A DNA stretch of 64,000 nucleotides from Nageia nagi (lineage: Eukaryota; Pinophyta). Of the stretch, positions 24,656 to 37,240 are shown piece by piece. Both the position numbers and the translations under genes were made by a program. The notes under the pieces were generated by a model, which was not told where the DNA came from, searched no databases, and worked only from the letters and a program-made list of their open reading frames with translations. The stretch is taken from assembly GCA_050084985.1 (NCBI GenBank), contig JBITNC010000001.1, forward strand, positions 94,860,001 to 94,924,000, given 5' to 3'. The first letter of the stretch is position 1. Each line of letters opens with the position of its first letter.

Positions 24656-27420
24656 TTAGAATTCACTCCCCCTTAAGGATAACTTCACTACCATAAGAAA
24701 CTTTCAAAGTGTGCACAACAAGAGTTTCTAAATTGGCTAGTGAATAAATCAAGAGAGTCAAAGTCAAATGAATAGAGCTGCAGTTGTTTCATCAAGAACT
24801 TTCTTCCTAATATAATGTGCTTGGATTTGTTGTACACTATAATTCATCACTAAGATGCCAAGCCCATACTTAAGTCACTAAACAAAAGAATGTATAAACA
24901 AAGTATACAAACCAAACAAAAGTTTAACAACTTTATTAAGAAGGATGAAATTATAATGTATTCAATAAGAATTCAACATTTACTTCATTTTTTAGGGCAA
25001 CTTCATCAACCCAATAGATTCTCTAAGATTGGAGAATCATGTTTCAAGAAGGGGCTTAGTGAACAAATCAGTAGAGTTTAGAACTGAGGGATAATACTAC
25101 AAGTGTAGAAGACCATCCAAAACCTTCTCTATAATGAAATGGTCTTAAATTTCTACATGCTTTATTCTCTAATGGAAAACATGATTCTTTGCCAAAGCAA
25201 TAGTTGATTAATTATTTAAAAAAATTTGAGATGGAAAAAACTTGCTCATACCTAATTTCTTTCAGAAGATGCCTCAACCAAATGGCTTCCTAGGTTGCAA
25301 TTGATATTACACGATATTCGGCCTCTATGGTGGAGAGAGCAGTAGTAGGCCACTTCTTGTATGCTCAAGAGATAGCACCTAAACCAATGCTAAAAACATA
25401 AAAAAAAGGTTGATATTTTATCATCTCTATCTCCCCTATGGTCAGAATTAGAGAATCCTGAGAGAAAAATGAGGGCAACTTCATACTTGAGAGAAAGATC
25501 CTTAGTGCCTACAACATACCTCAAAAATTTGCTTAACTGCATTGAGGTGCTCAACATATAGCTTTTGTATAAAGCAAGCCATAAAATTGACGATGAAGAT
25601 AACATCTAGCCTAGAGATAGTCAAATAAAGAAAACTCCTAATTACTTACCTATAAGCCGTAGTATCTACCAACTGAGAGTTGGAACTAAGAGACAAAGTG
25701 ATTCCAGGAGAGAATGAGTTTGCAACAAGTTTGCATTCCTCTATTCCAAACTTTTACAAGATATATGAGATATACTTGGATTGATTAAGATAAGTACAAT
25801 CTTTGTATTAGTACACTTGCATACTAAAGTAGTAATGCAATAGACCAAGATCAATCATTTCAAAAGTTACCTTAAGTTTAGAAATGCAATCTTGTATGAG
25901 GACTATATTATTCCTTGTAATCAACAGATCATCCACATAGAGAAGAATCAAGATCAAGTCATCCTTGGCTGAGCACATAGAGATATGAGTCAGAGAAGCA
26001 TTTAACAAACCTAATATCCTCAAAGTATCCTAAAAAATTTTGTACCAAGCCTGAGGTGCATGCTTAAGTCTATACAAGTACTTATTTAACTTGCAAACAA
26101 GTGATTCTTTACCTTTCATAACAAACCCTTCTAATTTGCTCTTGTAAATTTTCACATTTAAGTCATCATTGAGAAAAGCACTCTTAACATCAAGTTGAAA
26201 ATTTTTCTATCCTTGAGTTGCTGAAAGAGCAAGGATTACCTTGAAAATGAGCATCTTTACCATTAGAGCAAAGATTTTCTCATAATCAACTCCAAATTTT
26301 TGAGTGAAACCTTTGTCTACTAACCTTGCTTTGTATTTTTCAATTTCTCCAACTGAATTATATTTGACCTTATAAATCCATTTATTACAAATCATATTTC
26401 ATTTATTGGGATAAGGAACCAAATCCTAAGTTTGATTCTTCATTAGAGCCTCATACTCCATATTCATTACATTCATCCAACATTCATGCTTTGAAGCTTC
26501 CTTAAAGGATGAGGGCTCATTCTTACTATCAATTTTGGAAAATAAGGATTTATTAATTGTCATACTTCTAATTATCCTTTGAGTTGGAGAGTTTTGTTCC
26601 TTAGGTGACATATCCACACTAACAACCATCTAGTTAGGTATAATAAAAGAATCATCATCCTCATCTAGGTTTACATAAGAAGCACTCTATAGGAAGTTCA
26701 TTGAACTTTACATCCTTAGACATAAAAATTGCTTTGGAAGAAGGTTGGTATAGCTTATAGCCTCTATACTGATTGTCATAGCCCACAAAGATACACTTTT
26801 CATATCTCTTATCTAGCTTCTTCCTTTTCTTGGGAACAACAAAGGCATAAGCATCACAACCAAAGATCCTAAAGTGAGAGATGTTAGGTTTCTTTCATAT
26901 CCATACCTCTAACAGATTTTTAACTTCAACTTATTTCGTAGGACACCTATTTAAGATGTAAATTATAGTATTTATAGCTTCACCTCATATGAAGCTAGGA
27001 AGATCTCCCAACATACATTTAACCATTTCATGAATGGTTCTATTCTTCCTTTCAGCTATACCATTCTACTGACAAATGTAAAGGATAATAAATTTTTTTT
27101 TTATTCCATACTTGGTACAAAAATAATTGAATTCATTGCTATTATACTCACCCCCATTATTAGATCTCAACATCTTGATTTTGAATCAAGCTTGATCTTC
27201 TACCAAGGCTTTAAAATCTTTGAACCTACCAAAGGTTTGATCCTTGTATCCTAAAATATAACCAAATATCATCATGCTGAAGACATTGATGAAGGTCAAG
27301 CTATAAGACACTCTCCTAAGTGACTTAGTTAGAAATAGACCCATTAAATATGAATGCATAAGCTAAAAATATTTAGTTGCAATTGTTGCCTTATCTTTTT
27401 CAAATATATAGGCTATCATA
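24656..27420 (-). pseudogene. copia-2 pol remnant (RNase H, RT, integrase)
   Basis: Heavily mutated minus-strand pol. RNase H lies at about 25,605-24,660 (LRYVVGTKDLSLKY, DHRGDRDD), RT at about 26,395-25,810 (NKWIYKVKYN, LLYVDDLLITRNN) and the linker at 26,629-26,426. Integrase pieces lie between about 27,420 and 26,700. Stops and frameshifts occur in every domain. At the RT site where copia-1 and copia-3 carry a TAG, this copy keeps CAA. Confidence 0.85.
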
Positions 27421-27913
27421 AGAAATTGTTTATCTAAAATATGGTTTAAGTATATTTTTAGAAGGGTCAAACAAATTACCTTTACCAACTTCCAAACTCA
27501 TAGTCATTACATTGTCTCTAACAACTAATGCACCATTCATGAGGGAAGTTTTAAATATATAAATCAATGACTAAGGTATTTTGATCACAAGATTATAAGC
27601 TATACAAAAGCCTTCAAATAAATTCCTTATTTAACATACCATAAAATAAGATTTACTTGACCATGACCTCTTAACTATAGAAACCATAAGTCAACTTCTG
27701 TATAAAGATATACAAATCATAAATAATGCCAACTTGACCATGCTACTAGTCAAGATACAAATGATGGATGAAAGTAGCATTAATCCATTAAAAAAGATTC
27801 AACTTCCATCAATGCATAAATACACTTCCTAGTAATGAATTAAATTAGCATTTATCCATAATGGATAAATTTCCTACAAATGGAAGTAAAGTGGCATAAG
27901 GCGATCCTTTTCA

Positions 27914-28575
27914 ATTATGGAGAAGGGTGCACATTTAAACTACTACATAAAATTTTCAACTATGGAGAAGGATAAACCTTTTAACTACTCCATCAAAATA
28001 TTTGCAACTATAGAGAAGGGCAAACTTTTTAACTACTCCATCAAAAAAATTGCAACTGTGGAGAAGGGTGAACCTTTTAACTACTCTATCAAAATTTGCA
28101 ATTATAGAGAAGGGTGAACCTTTTAACTACTTTATCAAAAAATTTGCAACTATGGAGAATGGTGAACCTTTTAACTACTCTATCAAAATTTGCAACAATG
28201 GAGAAGGGAAAACCTTTTAACTTCTCCATAAAAAAATTTGCAACTATGGAGAAAGGAGAACCTTTTAACTACTTCATTAAAAAAATTGCAACTATGGAGA
28301 AGGGTGAACCTTTTAACTACTCCATCAAAACTTTGCAACTATGGAGAAGAGCGAACCTTTTAGCTACTCCATCAGAATTTGTAACTATGGAGAAGGGCAA
28401 ACCTTTTAACTACTCCATCAAAATTTACAACTATGGAGAAAGGTGAATCTTTTAACTACTCCATCAAAATTTGTAACTATGGAGAAGGGCGAACCTTTTA
28501 ACTAATCCATCAAAAAAATTGCAACTATGGAGAAAGGAAAACCTTTTAACTACTCCATCAAAACATTGCAACCAT
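27914..28575. repeat. 44-bp minisatellite, about 15 copies, inside copia-2
   Basis: About fifteen head-to-tail copies of a unit of roughly 43-46 bp built from GCAACTATGGAGAAGGGTGA followed by ACCTTTTAACTACTCCATCA. Units differ by a few substitutions and by the length of an A-run. The array occupies the interval where gag and protease lie in copia-1 and copia-3. Apparent open reading frames across it follow from the repeat and are not treated as genes. Confidence 0.95.
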
Positions 28576-28769
28576 GGATATCAAAAAGTGCACTATCATT
28601 ATTTAGAAAGAGTTTTCATCCAACCAAGGATACAAGAAATTTTTTTTATAATTATATAAACTAATGTGCCTATTTTCATCACAATCCAAAAAATGATCAT
28701 TAAAAATATATGCATCAATATTGCAAACTTAATTTTTACATGAGCAAAGATAATCAACATGTGCATAAT

Positions 28770-30105
28770 CAGATATCCATATATCCAACATTTTATCATC
28801 ACTAAATATCACTCAAGGGAGAGTATAGTTGAGGTTGTTTTCTTATAAATTAGACCTTCACCTGGATCCAAAGTTTGACCAATCCTCAACCAGTTTGCCT
28901 TGGACAGCAATATACTCTCACAAGGAGAAGTACTAGATATTTTCTAAGGTTGTGATGTATGTTGGATTGACAAAATTAATTATCTTGATTAAATTTTTTA
29001 ATTTTTCTTCTAAGTTATCAGGATAATTCCTGATGGATGGATGGACATGTGGTATCACTACACACATGCTTGTCCACCTATATGGAGTTAATTCCAGACC
29101 AACAAAGGACTTAGGGATAATTAAGAAGTACGTACTTTTCAGCATTTGGATCATCAGAGTAAAGGATCTAGTCCACCTTATCCTCACCTCATGGATCCTC
29201 AAATAAGTCATGTTGCGAAAAAAATATGTGAATGTGTTCATTTTAGGGGAAGTAATTTTCAATGTTTGCATACTTTGTATATAAAGTAAAAGTACAAAAT
29301 AATAAAATACTTTAGATATAAAACTACATCCAACATCATCCATAAGTATGAACCAAAAAGTTCAATGGATTTTGTTACAACTCCTAATGGATCTCTTTAC
29401 AAAGGATCATTAATTTTAAGTAATAATAAATGAACCTAAGAGTCCAATAGGTTTTGTTACAACCCCTAATGGATCTCTATACAAAGGTTCATTATACAAA
29501 AATTGAGGAATTCTCCCCCTTGTTACTTAAAAAATGGACTTTAAATAATTCTTTATTTGCAATTTAACATAACATTCATAAGCAAGTATTTAAGTGAACT
29601 TTTATCCAACCACATATAAAAGGTCAAAATAATAAACCATGTATTAAAATTTTTATCCATTTAGCAATATGCATTAGGACAAAAAATAATGCAAGAAAAA
29701 ATTATCCCACCATATGTGTGCATAGCAATAAACATGCATTAAAACAAAACAACATTAATCCATATATAATTAACATTAATCTATGCATAATTAACCATGC
29801 ATTTAACATTAAACCATCTATGCATAATTAATTTTCCACTTTTTATCTTAAAGGTATGCTAAAAAAAATTCTTTAAAATAACTTGCACTTAAGCTAAAAT
29901 TAGCAAATAAAGAAATATTAGGCTAATAGAATTGTCCATAATAAAAAATTAGCCTAAACTTAAAAAATAGAAAGTCTACAACTTTAAAAAAAAATTTCCC
30001 CCCCTCTTTTTTTTAAAAAAGATAACTTAAAAAAACTCTTTTTTTAAAAAAATAAGAACTATATATATAAAATTAATTTTAAAAAAAATAGTTTTTAAAA
30101 TTAAA

Positions 30106-30147
<42 letters not shown>

Positions 30148-30228
30148 CTTTTTTATTGAAAAATATATCACATATATTTTTTAAAATATAATAGGCTTTG
30201 CATGCATGCAATAATGCATGCAATTTAA

Positions 30229-30310
<82 letters not shown>

Positions 30311-30875
30311 ATCTTTTTTATTGAAAAATATATCACATATATTTTTTAAAATATAATAGGCTTTGCATGCATGCAATAATGCATGCAATTTAAATTTTTT
30401 TTTACAAACATATTAGTATTGTAAATTTTTTTTTGCAATAATAACATTATAGTTAAAAACAAATTGCAAAACTTTTAACCAATTCTACACTAAGTAGAAA
30501 CTTGCAAATTTAAATTATAATAACACATTATTGCACTATTTAAACAAATTTATTCAAAACTTGCATATTATTGCTACATATTAAGTAATTTTTACTTAAA
30601 AAATTAAAACTAACAAACTAATGCATAGCAATAATATAAGAATGAACTAACATGTTAGTAATGCCAAAAAATAGCAATTATATCTACTTTGAACAAATTT
30701 TGCTAAATAAAACTTGATAATCAAGGAATGAAAATGGTTAGTAATAAAGTAAAAATTGACAATGGACAAGGTAGGAGGGAGATTGTGCCTTCAAGCCTTT
30801 TTTTACCTCAACAAAGTAGATAGAAAAAGAAGAGGAATGACCTTCAAAGATGTTGAAGAGAAGCCTCCAAGAAAA
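28770..30875 (-). other. copia-2 long leader
   Basis: The segment from about 28,800 to 29,500 matches the copia-1 and copia-3 leaders (AGACCTTCACCTGGAT, GACATGTGGTATCACTACAC). The rest is AT-rich and holds an AT microsatellite and a local duplication. No gene is seen. Confidence 0.65.
30105..30398. repeat. (AT)n microsatellites with an 88-bp flanking duplication
   Basis: AT dinucleotide runs at about 30,109-30,144 and 30,232-30,309. Each is followed by the same segment of about 88 bp (30,145-30,232 and 30,310-30,398) that includes the self-complementary stretch GCATGCATGCAATAATGCAT. This looks like a duplication of microsatellite plus flank. Confidence 0.9.
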
Positions 30876-30887
30876 TCCCTAATACCA
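30876..30887 (-). other. Primer-binding-site relic of copia-2
   Basis: Minus strand reads TGGTATTAGGGA, two bases from the LTR. It is a decayed form of the TGGTATCAGAGC site intact in copia-3. Confidence 0.6.
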
Positions 30888-30889
30888 CT

Positions 30890-31252
30890 TGAAAAAATTA
30901 ACTTCTAATATACCAAGATATCAAGAAGGCACTTCCAACATCAACACATTTACACAATAACTCAAGCCAATCTCATAAATAACATAAGATATAAAATGGT
31001 TCAAATCTCTTCTCTCTCACACACACTCTAAACCTATAGCAAAGCTTACATTACAATTGTGTAACATTAGAGGGGAGGGTTCTTCTTCATTTATAAGAAT
31101 AAACCCACTCTATATTTAAACCTTTTTTTATTTTTAAATTTATTTGTATTTGTATTCCCTTAATTCTTTAAGGTATCTAATGATACTTTAAGCATTAACT
31201 GAATTTACATTAAATAGAAATATTACACAATATTACATTACAAATTCTAACA
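30890..31252 (-). repeat. 5' LTR of copia-2, with deletions
   Basis: About 363 bp, aligning with 23,489-23,945 but lacking part of the first 30 bp and a block of about 75 bp. Ends ATTCTAACA directly before the AAGTG duplication. Confidence 0.85.
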
Positions 31253-31271
31253 AAGTGTACTCAAAGGGTCC

Positions 31272-31742
31272 TTAAACCTTATATATTTTGTCTCTTACCT
31301 CTTGACTGATTTGTCTTAGGTTATCATCAAATATTCTCTTAAATTTGCTCATGGTATTGTTGTTCTTGCTTAGAATTACATCTTGGCTTATCATCAAGGT
31401 GTCTTCTAACATCCCTCTAATCATACTACCAAAATTTCCCAATAAAGCATGAGATGCATCTTTATAAGTATCCCTAATTGCACTAAATAAGGTGAGCATA
31501 CCAACCAACAATTCAATTTCATTTCTTATTAAATCAAATCTCCATATCATTATAATCATGCAAATGAATATGAATCTATTGTTATAAAAATTGAAAATTT
31601 TGTTATACCTTTTGATGGTGTTTTCGTGGTTGATCCATGCTTCTAAAGTGTGCTCAATTACTTTGTAATATATATGTATCTTCCCCTTAATCTCAAAGCT
31701 GATGGATTTCATGTGATCCTCATAAACTATGTATCCCTTCAC
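31272..31742 (-). pseudogene. Element B hypothetical coding fragment
   Basis: A 156-codon open stretch on the minus strand starting MKGYIVYEDHMKSISFEI, with a central hydrophobic stretch (FIFICMIIMIW) and a charged C-terminal part. It is not similar to any family I recognise. It is the longest open frame in element B and shows no start-site or splicing signal that would support expression. Confidence 0.3.
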
Positions 31743-32635
31743 TTAGACTTTTAATCTTAATGTTTGTCTCATATACTTGTCCCACTTAAATCCATAATTC
31801 ATATAAATAATAGTTCTTAAAGGAACAATTCCATGGCTAATCTATGACCCTAGATCAATGTGCCAAAAGAGCTTCCTAAGTGGAATGTCTCCTTGATAGT
31901 TCATCAAGGACCTCCTTAGAGTGGGACTTACCTTTTGAAAATCATAACCACCTTACAAGTATCCTCATGTGCATCTTCAATTCTATTGTAGCCAATAAAT
32001 GCTGCATGTCCGTCATGTCCAAACTCATCAAGGTGAACTCCAAGCTATTTCCATGGTTCAAGAATGTCAAAACTAAGAGAAAAGAGGTCTGGTCTTGCAC
32101 ATATCAGAACTATATGTGAGTATATTGAACTTGATTTCTTCACTAAAATAAATATTAATGGTTTTTCCATCCTTTCTCAATGCCCCAAACTTATTCCTTC
32201 ATCATTCCCAAGGGTTTTACTATGTAAACACTCATCAATATCATTAGTAGTAATGTATGTAATAATGAAAAATATGCTAAAATTTGAGTCAACAAACTTT
32301 GTATAAATATTTTAAAGTGGCTAGTAATCAAGACTTATACACATTGTTGATTCATATGATATATTCTTACCCTAGCCTTGAAGTACTTTATCTTATACAC
32401 AACATCATTTTGAATATCTTCTATCATGACTAATTTGAAACCCATCCATTCAACTCTCATGTCTTACAAGTAAGCATATGTGAAATATATGATCTTATGT
32501 TTAAATATCTTATGCATAGTAAATAATCATTTATGAGGCCTACCAACTCACATCTAATTTTCTTAAATGACTCCTAGATGTATTTTCAATAGTTGAAACA
32601 TTCATGTATACCTTCCTTTGTGCCTCTTCGTACTA

Positions 32636-33031
32636 TTATCTTGAGATTACATAGTGTAGTCCAGTGTTCATATTCTTGTTTCTAATCATGCCTTCATCTA
32701 GACCATATAAAACATGGAGTATTCCTCTAGAGTTGGTGTTTATCATGCCAAGTAATTTAATTATATGAAGCAACCATCCAACTCTATGTTTCACTAGCCC
32801 ATAACTACTTAACAATGCAACCCATAAGAAGGAAATTGAGCTTAGTATGTTGTTGCTATAAAGACCAGAATTTATGCCATTCCTCATGGTAATAACCTCA
32901 TGATCATCCCATGTCTTCACATAGTGCCAACTTGATTCCAAGTAATGGAAGTACCCTTTCAAAATTTTTAATAGCTCAATAATGATGCAGACTCCATGTA
33001 TATCCATCCTAAATAGTTGGGATTTTAACAC
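32636..33031 (-). pseudogene. Element B hypothetical coding fragment
   Basis: A 131-codon open stretch (minus) with ILKGYFHYLESSWHYVKTWD and a Leu/Ser-rich middle. Unrecognised. Its position between 31,272-31,742 and 33,207-33,590 suggests all three are parts of one decayed element-specific reading frame. Confidence 0.25.
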
Positions 33032-33206
33032 ATCTTCATAGTTGCCCCAAGTCTCATGAAAGCCTTTATAACTACTTTAAGTCTCAAAAATGGTACAACT
33101 AATGTACAAAAGGGTGGAAATCCTTCTCATCCATTGGTATTGACACTCCCAAATCCCAAGGAATCCAAGGTTGATATCTCAACTCAAACCCAATGTGCAT
33201 ATTGTG

Positions 33207-33590
33207 CTAATTGTGAGTAATCTTTTCTCTGAACAAATCATTTTCTAATTCAAGAAATTTGAAGTTGTTAAGAAAACTTCTACTCACAAACTTATTTTGT
33301 AAGTCTAATTGGCATCTATCAAAACTATCATTCCTAGCATTTGACTTAGAAACTTCATCTATATCATGCTCTTCCATAATAATCTTATTATTTTTATTGA
33401 GTAACTCCTTAGCATGTATAGGTGCATGTACTTCAAAAGAAATGTTTTGAGTTTCCAAGCATATCTCATATGACCATAAATCACCAACATCTTCTTCAAC
33501 ACTAGGTTCTTTTTCAAATTCAATATTTGATGCCCCTATGATATCATCTCCTTCCCTTGTCATAGTTCCCACACAAGGCTCATGAACCAA
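33207..33590 (-). pseudogene. Element B acidic coding fragment shared with element A
   Basis: A 127-codon open stretch (minus) rich in Asp/Glu, with CLETQNISFEVHAP, IIMEEHDIDEV and RCQLDLQNKFVSR. The same motifs in the same order occur at about 200-10 in element A. It is the best-conserved coding segment between the two elements and therefore probably part of the family's original protein. Function unknown. Confidence 0.5.
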
Positions 33591-34008
33591 GTCATCTTCT
33601 TCCGAAAATATGTCATTATATTCTTCCTCATGAGATACAATATTTTATTCATTATTCAAAAATGGTTTTTAATTCCTTTCATGGTATTTTCTCTCCTTGC
33701 CAATTCTTTTTTCCAAATGCTCAAGTAACTTTTAAAAGAAACCATTTATTTGAAATTAATTCCCTTACCCTAGTATTATGTGAAATATGTATCCAATTAT
33801 TCATCCTTGTGATTTTGTGTGGATGTATTAGGCTTCCCTTGCAATGGTTGAGAGAGCCCATCTACCTTACTCACCAATTTGGTTAACAAGCCTATCATGG
33901 TATTCCATTGCACTTGTGATTTATCTATCATTTCTTCAATCTCTAGTTATGATTCCTTATTCCTCCATATACATTATGTGAAAATCCTCATAGGCTAGTA
34001 AGATTTTA

Positions 34009-34020
34009 GCTTTGATACCA
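34009..34020 (-). other. Primer binding site of element B
   Basis: Minus strand reads TGGTATCAAAGC, one base from the LTR start at 34,022. This is the initiator-tRNA-Met-type primer site. Confidence 0.75.
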
Positions 34021-34021
34021 T

Positions 34022-34486
34022 TGTAATGTACCTTTCTAGGGCTCATGCAAAAAAAACACAAATGTCAATCTAACTAAATTCATTCACCTTTAATAGTCAC
34101 TAAATTATGCCTTTAATAATAGTAAACAAGATTTGATATAGAATATAAATAATAATCTTTATGTTATGTTAAATCATCCAAACTAGGACACAAATGAAGA
34201 TTTGATATGTAACAAAAATATGCATCCAAAAACCTTAATTCTCATGCATTTTTATTTATGAAATTTGATAATAGTACACTAGTAGTGAAAGAGCATTCAT
34301 CCACACATCAAATCAATATGAGAGCCAGATTATTTATGAATTAAGTACAGGCCTGTAACAAGTTATAGGGCATCGTCCAAGACTTCCAAAATGCACAAGA
34401 AGATTTCCAAAGGCTAACATAGTATTCCTAGTACTTAGGAGAGTTGGTGCAACGCTCCTAAGGTCTCCCAAAGGTTGACACAAGTG
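34022..34486 (-). repeat. 5' LTR of element B, interrupted
   Basis: Begins TGTAATGTACC and matches the first ~465 bp of 21,257-22,387, then stops at GTG just before a CACTACTACAAAAA end. The remaining ~665 bp of the LTR are not found elsewhere in the window. Confidence 0.8.
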
Positions 34487-34889
34487 CACTACTACAAAAA
34501 TAACATTTAGCATTGGATAGGGCATCACTTTCAAAAATAAATTTGACATAATTTGCATCATTTTATGTCATTTCTTATTTTAATTTTTTTATCAATCTGA
34601 TGCTAAATATCACTCTAAATCTATTTATAATTATGATGCAAATCCAATTTTAGGTATAAATCTAAATGTGACTCTAAATTCAACTCTAAGTATGATGCAA
34701 ATATGATGCTAGGTCTAACTCTAAATTTAACTCTAAGTACAATGCAAATCTAATGCTAGGTCTAACGTAAAATTCGATGGTAGATTTGCATTAGATCTAG
34801 CATCAAAAATTTTAAAAAATGAGAAAAAAATGTGGATCACACAAATGGATCTACATTTATTTATTCTCGATCATCAATCAAAAAATTGG

Positions 34890-35255
34890 AATGATGGTCA
34901 TCATTGAATGGCAAGAAACCCCCTTTTATAGCAAAATATGAAAGCATAGAGAAGGCACACAAATTATTTGACAAGGTGCATGATGCAAACAAAGTTCCAT
35001 TGATTGCAATGATTAAAGGATATGCACAAAATGGATCTTCTAAAAAGTCTCTTGAGACAGATAACCAGATGTAATTATCATATGTAAAGCCAAACTTTGT
35101 AACCTTTGTGAGCATTCTTCTAGCATGTGCCACCATGGTAGCTCCTAAAAAAGTTATGGAAATCCATCAAAGAGTAGTTGAAATTGGTTTTCAATCAAAT
35201 GTTATGGTTTCAATTTCTTTTTATATACATGACTACAAATGGATTGCCATAACTT
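34890..35255 (+). pseudogene. PPR-protein gene fragment (upstream piece)
   Basis: Plus-strand translation reads KAHKLFDKVHDANKVPLIAM, then IKGYAQNG, VKPNFVTFVSILLACATM and EIHQRVVEIGFQSNVMVS. These are PLS-type pentatricopeptide repeats (LFD.M, AMI.GYAQNG, VTF.SIL.ACA, IH..V...GF.S). A stop interrupts the repeat after the ETDNQM segment. In intact genes such proteins bind organellar RNA. Here it is a broken, partial copy within transposon ends. Confidence 0.8.
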
Positions 35256-35269
35256 TTTGAATAGTGTAA

Positions 35270-36540
35270 TATACTTCTTCAAATGTATCATTGTTTCCTT
35301 GATGCACTGCACATAATTTTGTAACTATACTCATTTAACATTATGTTTAAATTGATTCATAAATTCTACTACTAATAAATATAATGAATCAATAGATCCT
35401 TTAGGAAAATTATAAAACCACTAATTGGCGTCACCTTTTAAACTCCTTGGGAACAATTTTATCATCAATTTCTCCTCAAATCCCAATTTCAATAAGCACT
35501 CCTCCTAAAATCTAATAAGATGTTTCTTTAGGTCTTGTTTGCCACTAAACATCTTGAACTTGGGGCCCTTGAGGTTAGGTGGTAGGGGATAATTACCAAT
35601 AGCTACCAATAAGGGTATGGTGAAGACACCATCATAGTCTTTATTACTACTTTGATACTTATTATCATTTTTAAATTTTTAAATTCTTGCGGCTATCATC
35701 CAAGATTAGATGAGTGTTATTTGTAGATGCCTGTAGCTTTTGAATAAGTAGATCCATATTCTAATTTAGGGTTGTTATCATCTGATTTAGATCCAGTATT
35801 ATCTTTAACATGTCTTGTGCCATTACAACATCGATGCTTCATGAACAAGTAAAGCACAATGTCAATAAAGCTTAATCCATATTAGAATTTTTTCAAGATC
35901 TTGGATAGGAAGGCAAAGATAATTTAAAATAGTGGGTTTACCAAAAATGTAGATAAGAAATAATGCATAATGCAATGAAAATAATACTATTTATCTAAAA
36001 CTCAAATACTGAAGTATGCATCTGAAATATACAAGTTATTGCGATGATAAATAATGTGCCTTGTCAAATATAATAATGTAATTCACAATAAACTCCTTCA
36101 CATAATTTCCATTAATATAATCATCACATAAACAATGTTGATGATCCTAGAGCTAGCACATCGATGATGATGTAAAACATTGAGAACATATGTGTCATCA
36201 GAAATATAAGAGATGTGATGAAGGGATAATAACATATCAATGGATAGGTGATGTTACAAAACATTGTTGTTGTTCACATATATGATGTGCATGAATTTTC
36301 CTATCAAGTTGATGATGATCTGCTTATATCTTAATCTTTGCCTATAATATTCTTTTATAGCCGCATCTAGATCTTCTCCTTGTCTTAGTATCATTACATA
36401 TTACATAGTTAATGATGCCTTCATGGGCATTTGACACCACTTACATTGTTTGGTGGTTTTTTTCCATTAATTACATTGCCTTGGGTATATTTCAACCCCT
36501 TTTTACAATAGATATCCCTTGATGTAATAAAAATGAATTA
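35270..36540 (-). pseudogene. Gypsy gag remnant inserted between the PPR pieces
   Basis: The minus strand over about 35,590-35,320 reads NLKGPKFKMFSGKQDLKKHL, LGFEEKLMIKLFPRSLKGDA, WFYNFPKGSIDSL and EFMNQFKHN, matching Ty3/gypsy gag (FxRSLKGxAxxWFYxLPxGSIxS). Stops are present. The rest (35,850-36,540) is AT-rich with no motif. It sits exactly where the middle of the PPR gene is missing. Confidence 0.65.
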
Positions 36541-36559
36541 TTAATAAATGAGAATTCAT

Positions 36560-37240
36560 TTTAAAGTGTTTACACAATGATGGTAGGATATGCAATTCAT
36601 GGATACAGTAAGTATGTGCTTACCCTCTTTGATATGATGAAGCAATTGGGAATCAAACTTAACAACATAATCTTTGTATGCATTCTATTTGCATGCAGTG
36701 CAAAAGCCCTTATGGATGAGGGTTGTAAATATTTTAATAGCATGAGTGACTCTTATTACATTATTCTTAGGATGAATCATTAAATATGCATTGTTGACCT
36801 TCTTGGTTGTGTAGGCTACCTTGAATAAGCTTTAACATTTGTTTTCAAGATGTTTATAAAACCTAAAGTGGGTATGTGGATGTGTTTATTTTGTGCTTGT
36901 AGATCACATAAGAATGTAGGAATAGGAGAATTTGTGGCAAGAATCCTTTTTTGGTTGAAGCCTAAATATGCTCCACCATATATTCTTCTTTCAAATATTT
37001 ATGATGAAGCGAGTAGCTAGGATGATGTTTTAAGAGTAATAAAATGACAAATAGAGAAAATAAGAAGATGCATGGATGTAGTTGAATTGTAGTTGACAAA
37101 AGGGTACATGCTTTTCTTGTAGTAGATAGATCACATGCACAAACACAAAAGATTTATGAAAAAATAAAGAAATTATCCAATGAGATGAAGGCAATGGGGT
37201 ATATTCCAAATATAATACCTATGTTTCTATTAAACTCTTT
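36560..37240 (+). pseudogene. PPR-protein gene fragment (downstream, DYW-type C-terminal piece)
   Basis: Reads MMVGYAIHGYSKYVLTLFDM, FVCILFACSAKALMDEGCKY, IVDLLG, MWMCLFCACRSHKNVGIGEF and APPYILLSNIYDEAS, then degenerate sequence resembling the E/E+ region (SHPQ-like HMHKHKRFMKK, EMKAMGYIP-like). This is the C-terminal half of a plant PPR protein of the E/DYW class. Several stops (for example after RMNH and GYLE) show it is not functional. Confidence 0.8.

Larger units (their letters stand above)
23489..31252 (-). mobile_element. copia-2: old Ty1/copia element inserted in element B
   Basis: Minus-strand copia element of about 7.8 kb flanked by perfect AAGTG duplications (23,484-23,488 and 31,253-31,257). 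It comprises 3' LTR, 3' untranslated region, RNase H/RT/integrase remnants, a 44-bp minisatellite where gag should be, a long leader, a primer-site relic and a shortened 5' LTR. Decay is much greater than in copia-1 and copia-3: stops are dense throughout pol and gag is gone. Confidence 0.9.
31253..34008 (-). other. Element B internal region, 5' part
   Basis: Continuation of element B upstream of the copia-2 insertion. It contains several diverged minus-strand coding fragments (separate entries) but no retroelement enzyme motif. Unlike element A, it has no PDS5 similarity next to the primer site. Confidence 0.55.
21257..34486 (-). mobile_element. Element B: non-autonomous LTR retroelement, split by copia-2
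   Basis: Minus-strand LTR element. The 3' LTR (21,257-22,387) and the interrupted 5' LTR (34,022-34,486) share an LTR starting TGTAATGT and ending ACATTACA. The primer site is at 34,009-34,020, and a purine-rich tract (complement of AGTTTGCCCTCCTCGC, 22,388-22,403) borders the 3' LTR. The internal region totals about 3.9 kb once copia-2 is removed and shows no protease, RT or integrase. It has only unrecognised coding fragments, so it resembles a large retrotransposon derivative. The 5' LTR is cut at 34,486 by a CACTA-type end. Confidence 0.8.

Noticed and set aside
27917-28446. Open reading frames across the 44-bp repeats
   Set aside because: They arise because the repeat unit lacks stops in some frames; frame changes with unit length and no protein family is suggested.
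27914-28575. CRISPR-like array
   Set aside because: Repeats are contiguous with no unique spacers, in plant nuclear DNA; it is a minisatellite.
30101-30388. Reading frame of Tyr-Ile repeats
   Set aside because: Translation of an AT dinucleotide microsatellite, not a gene.
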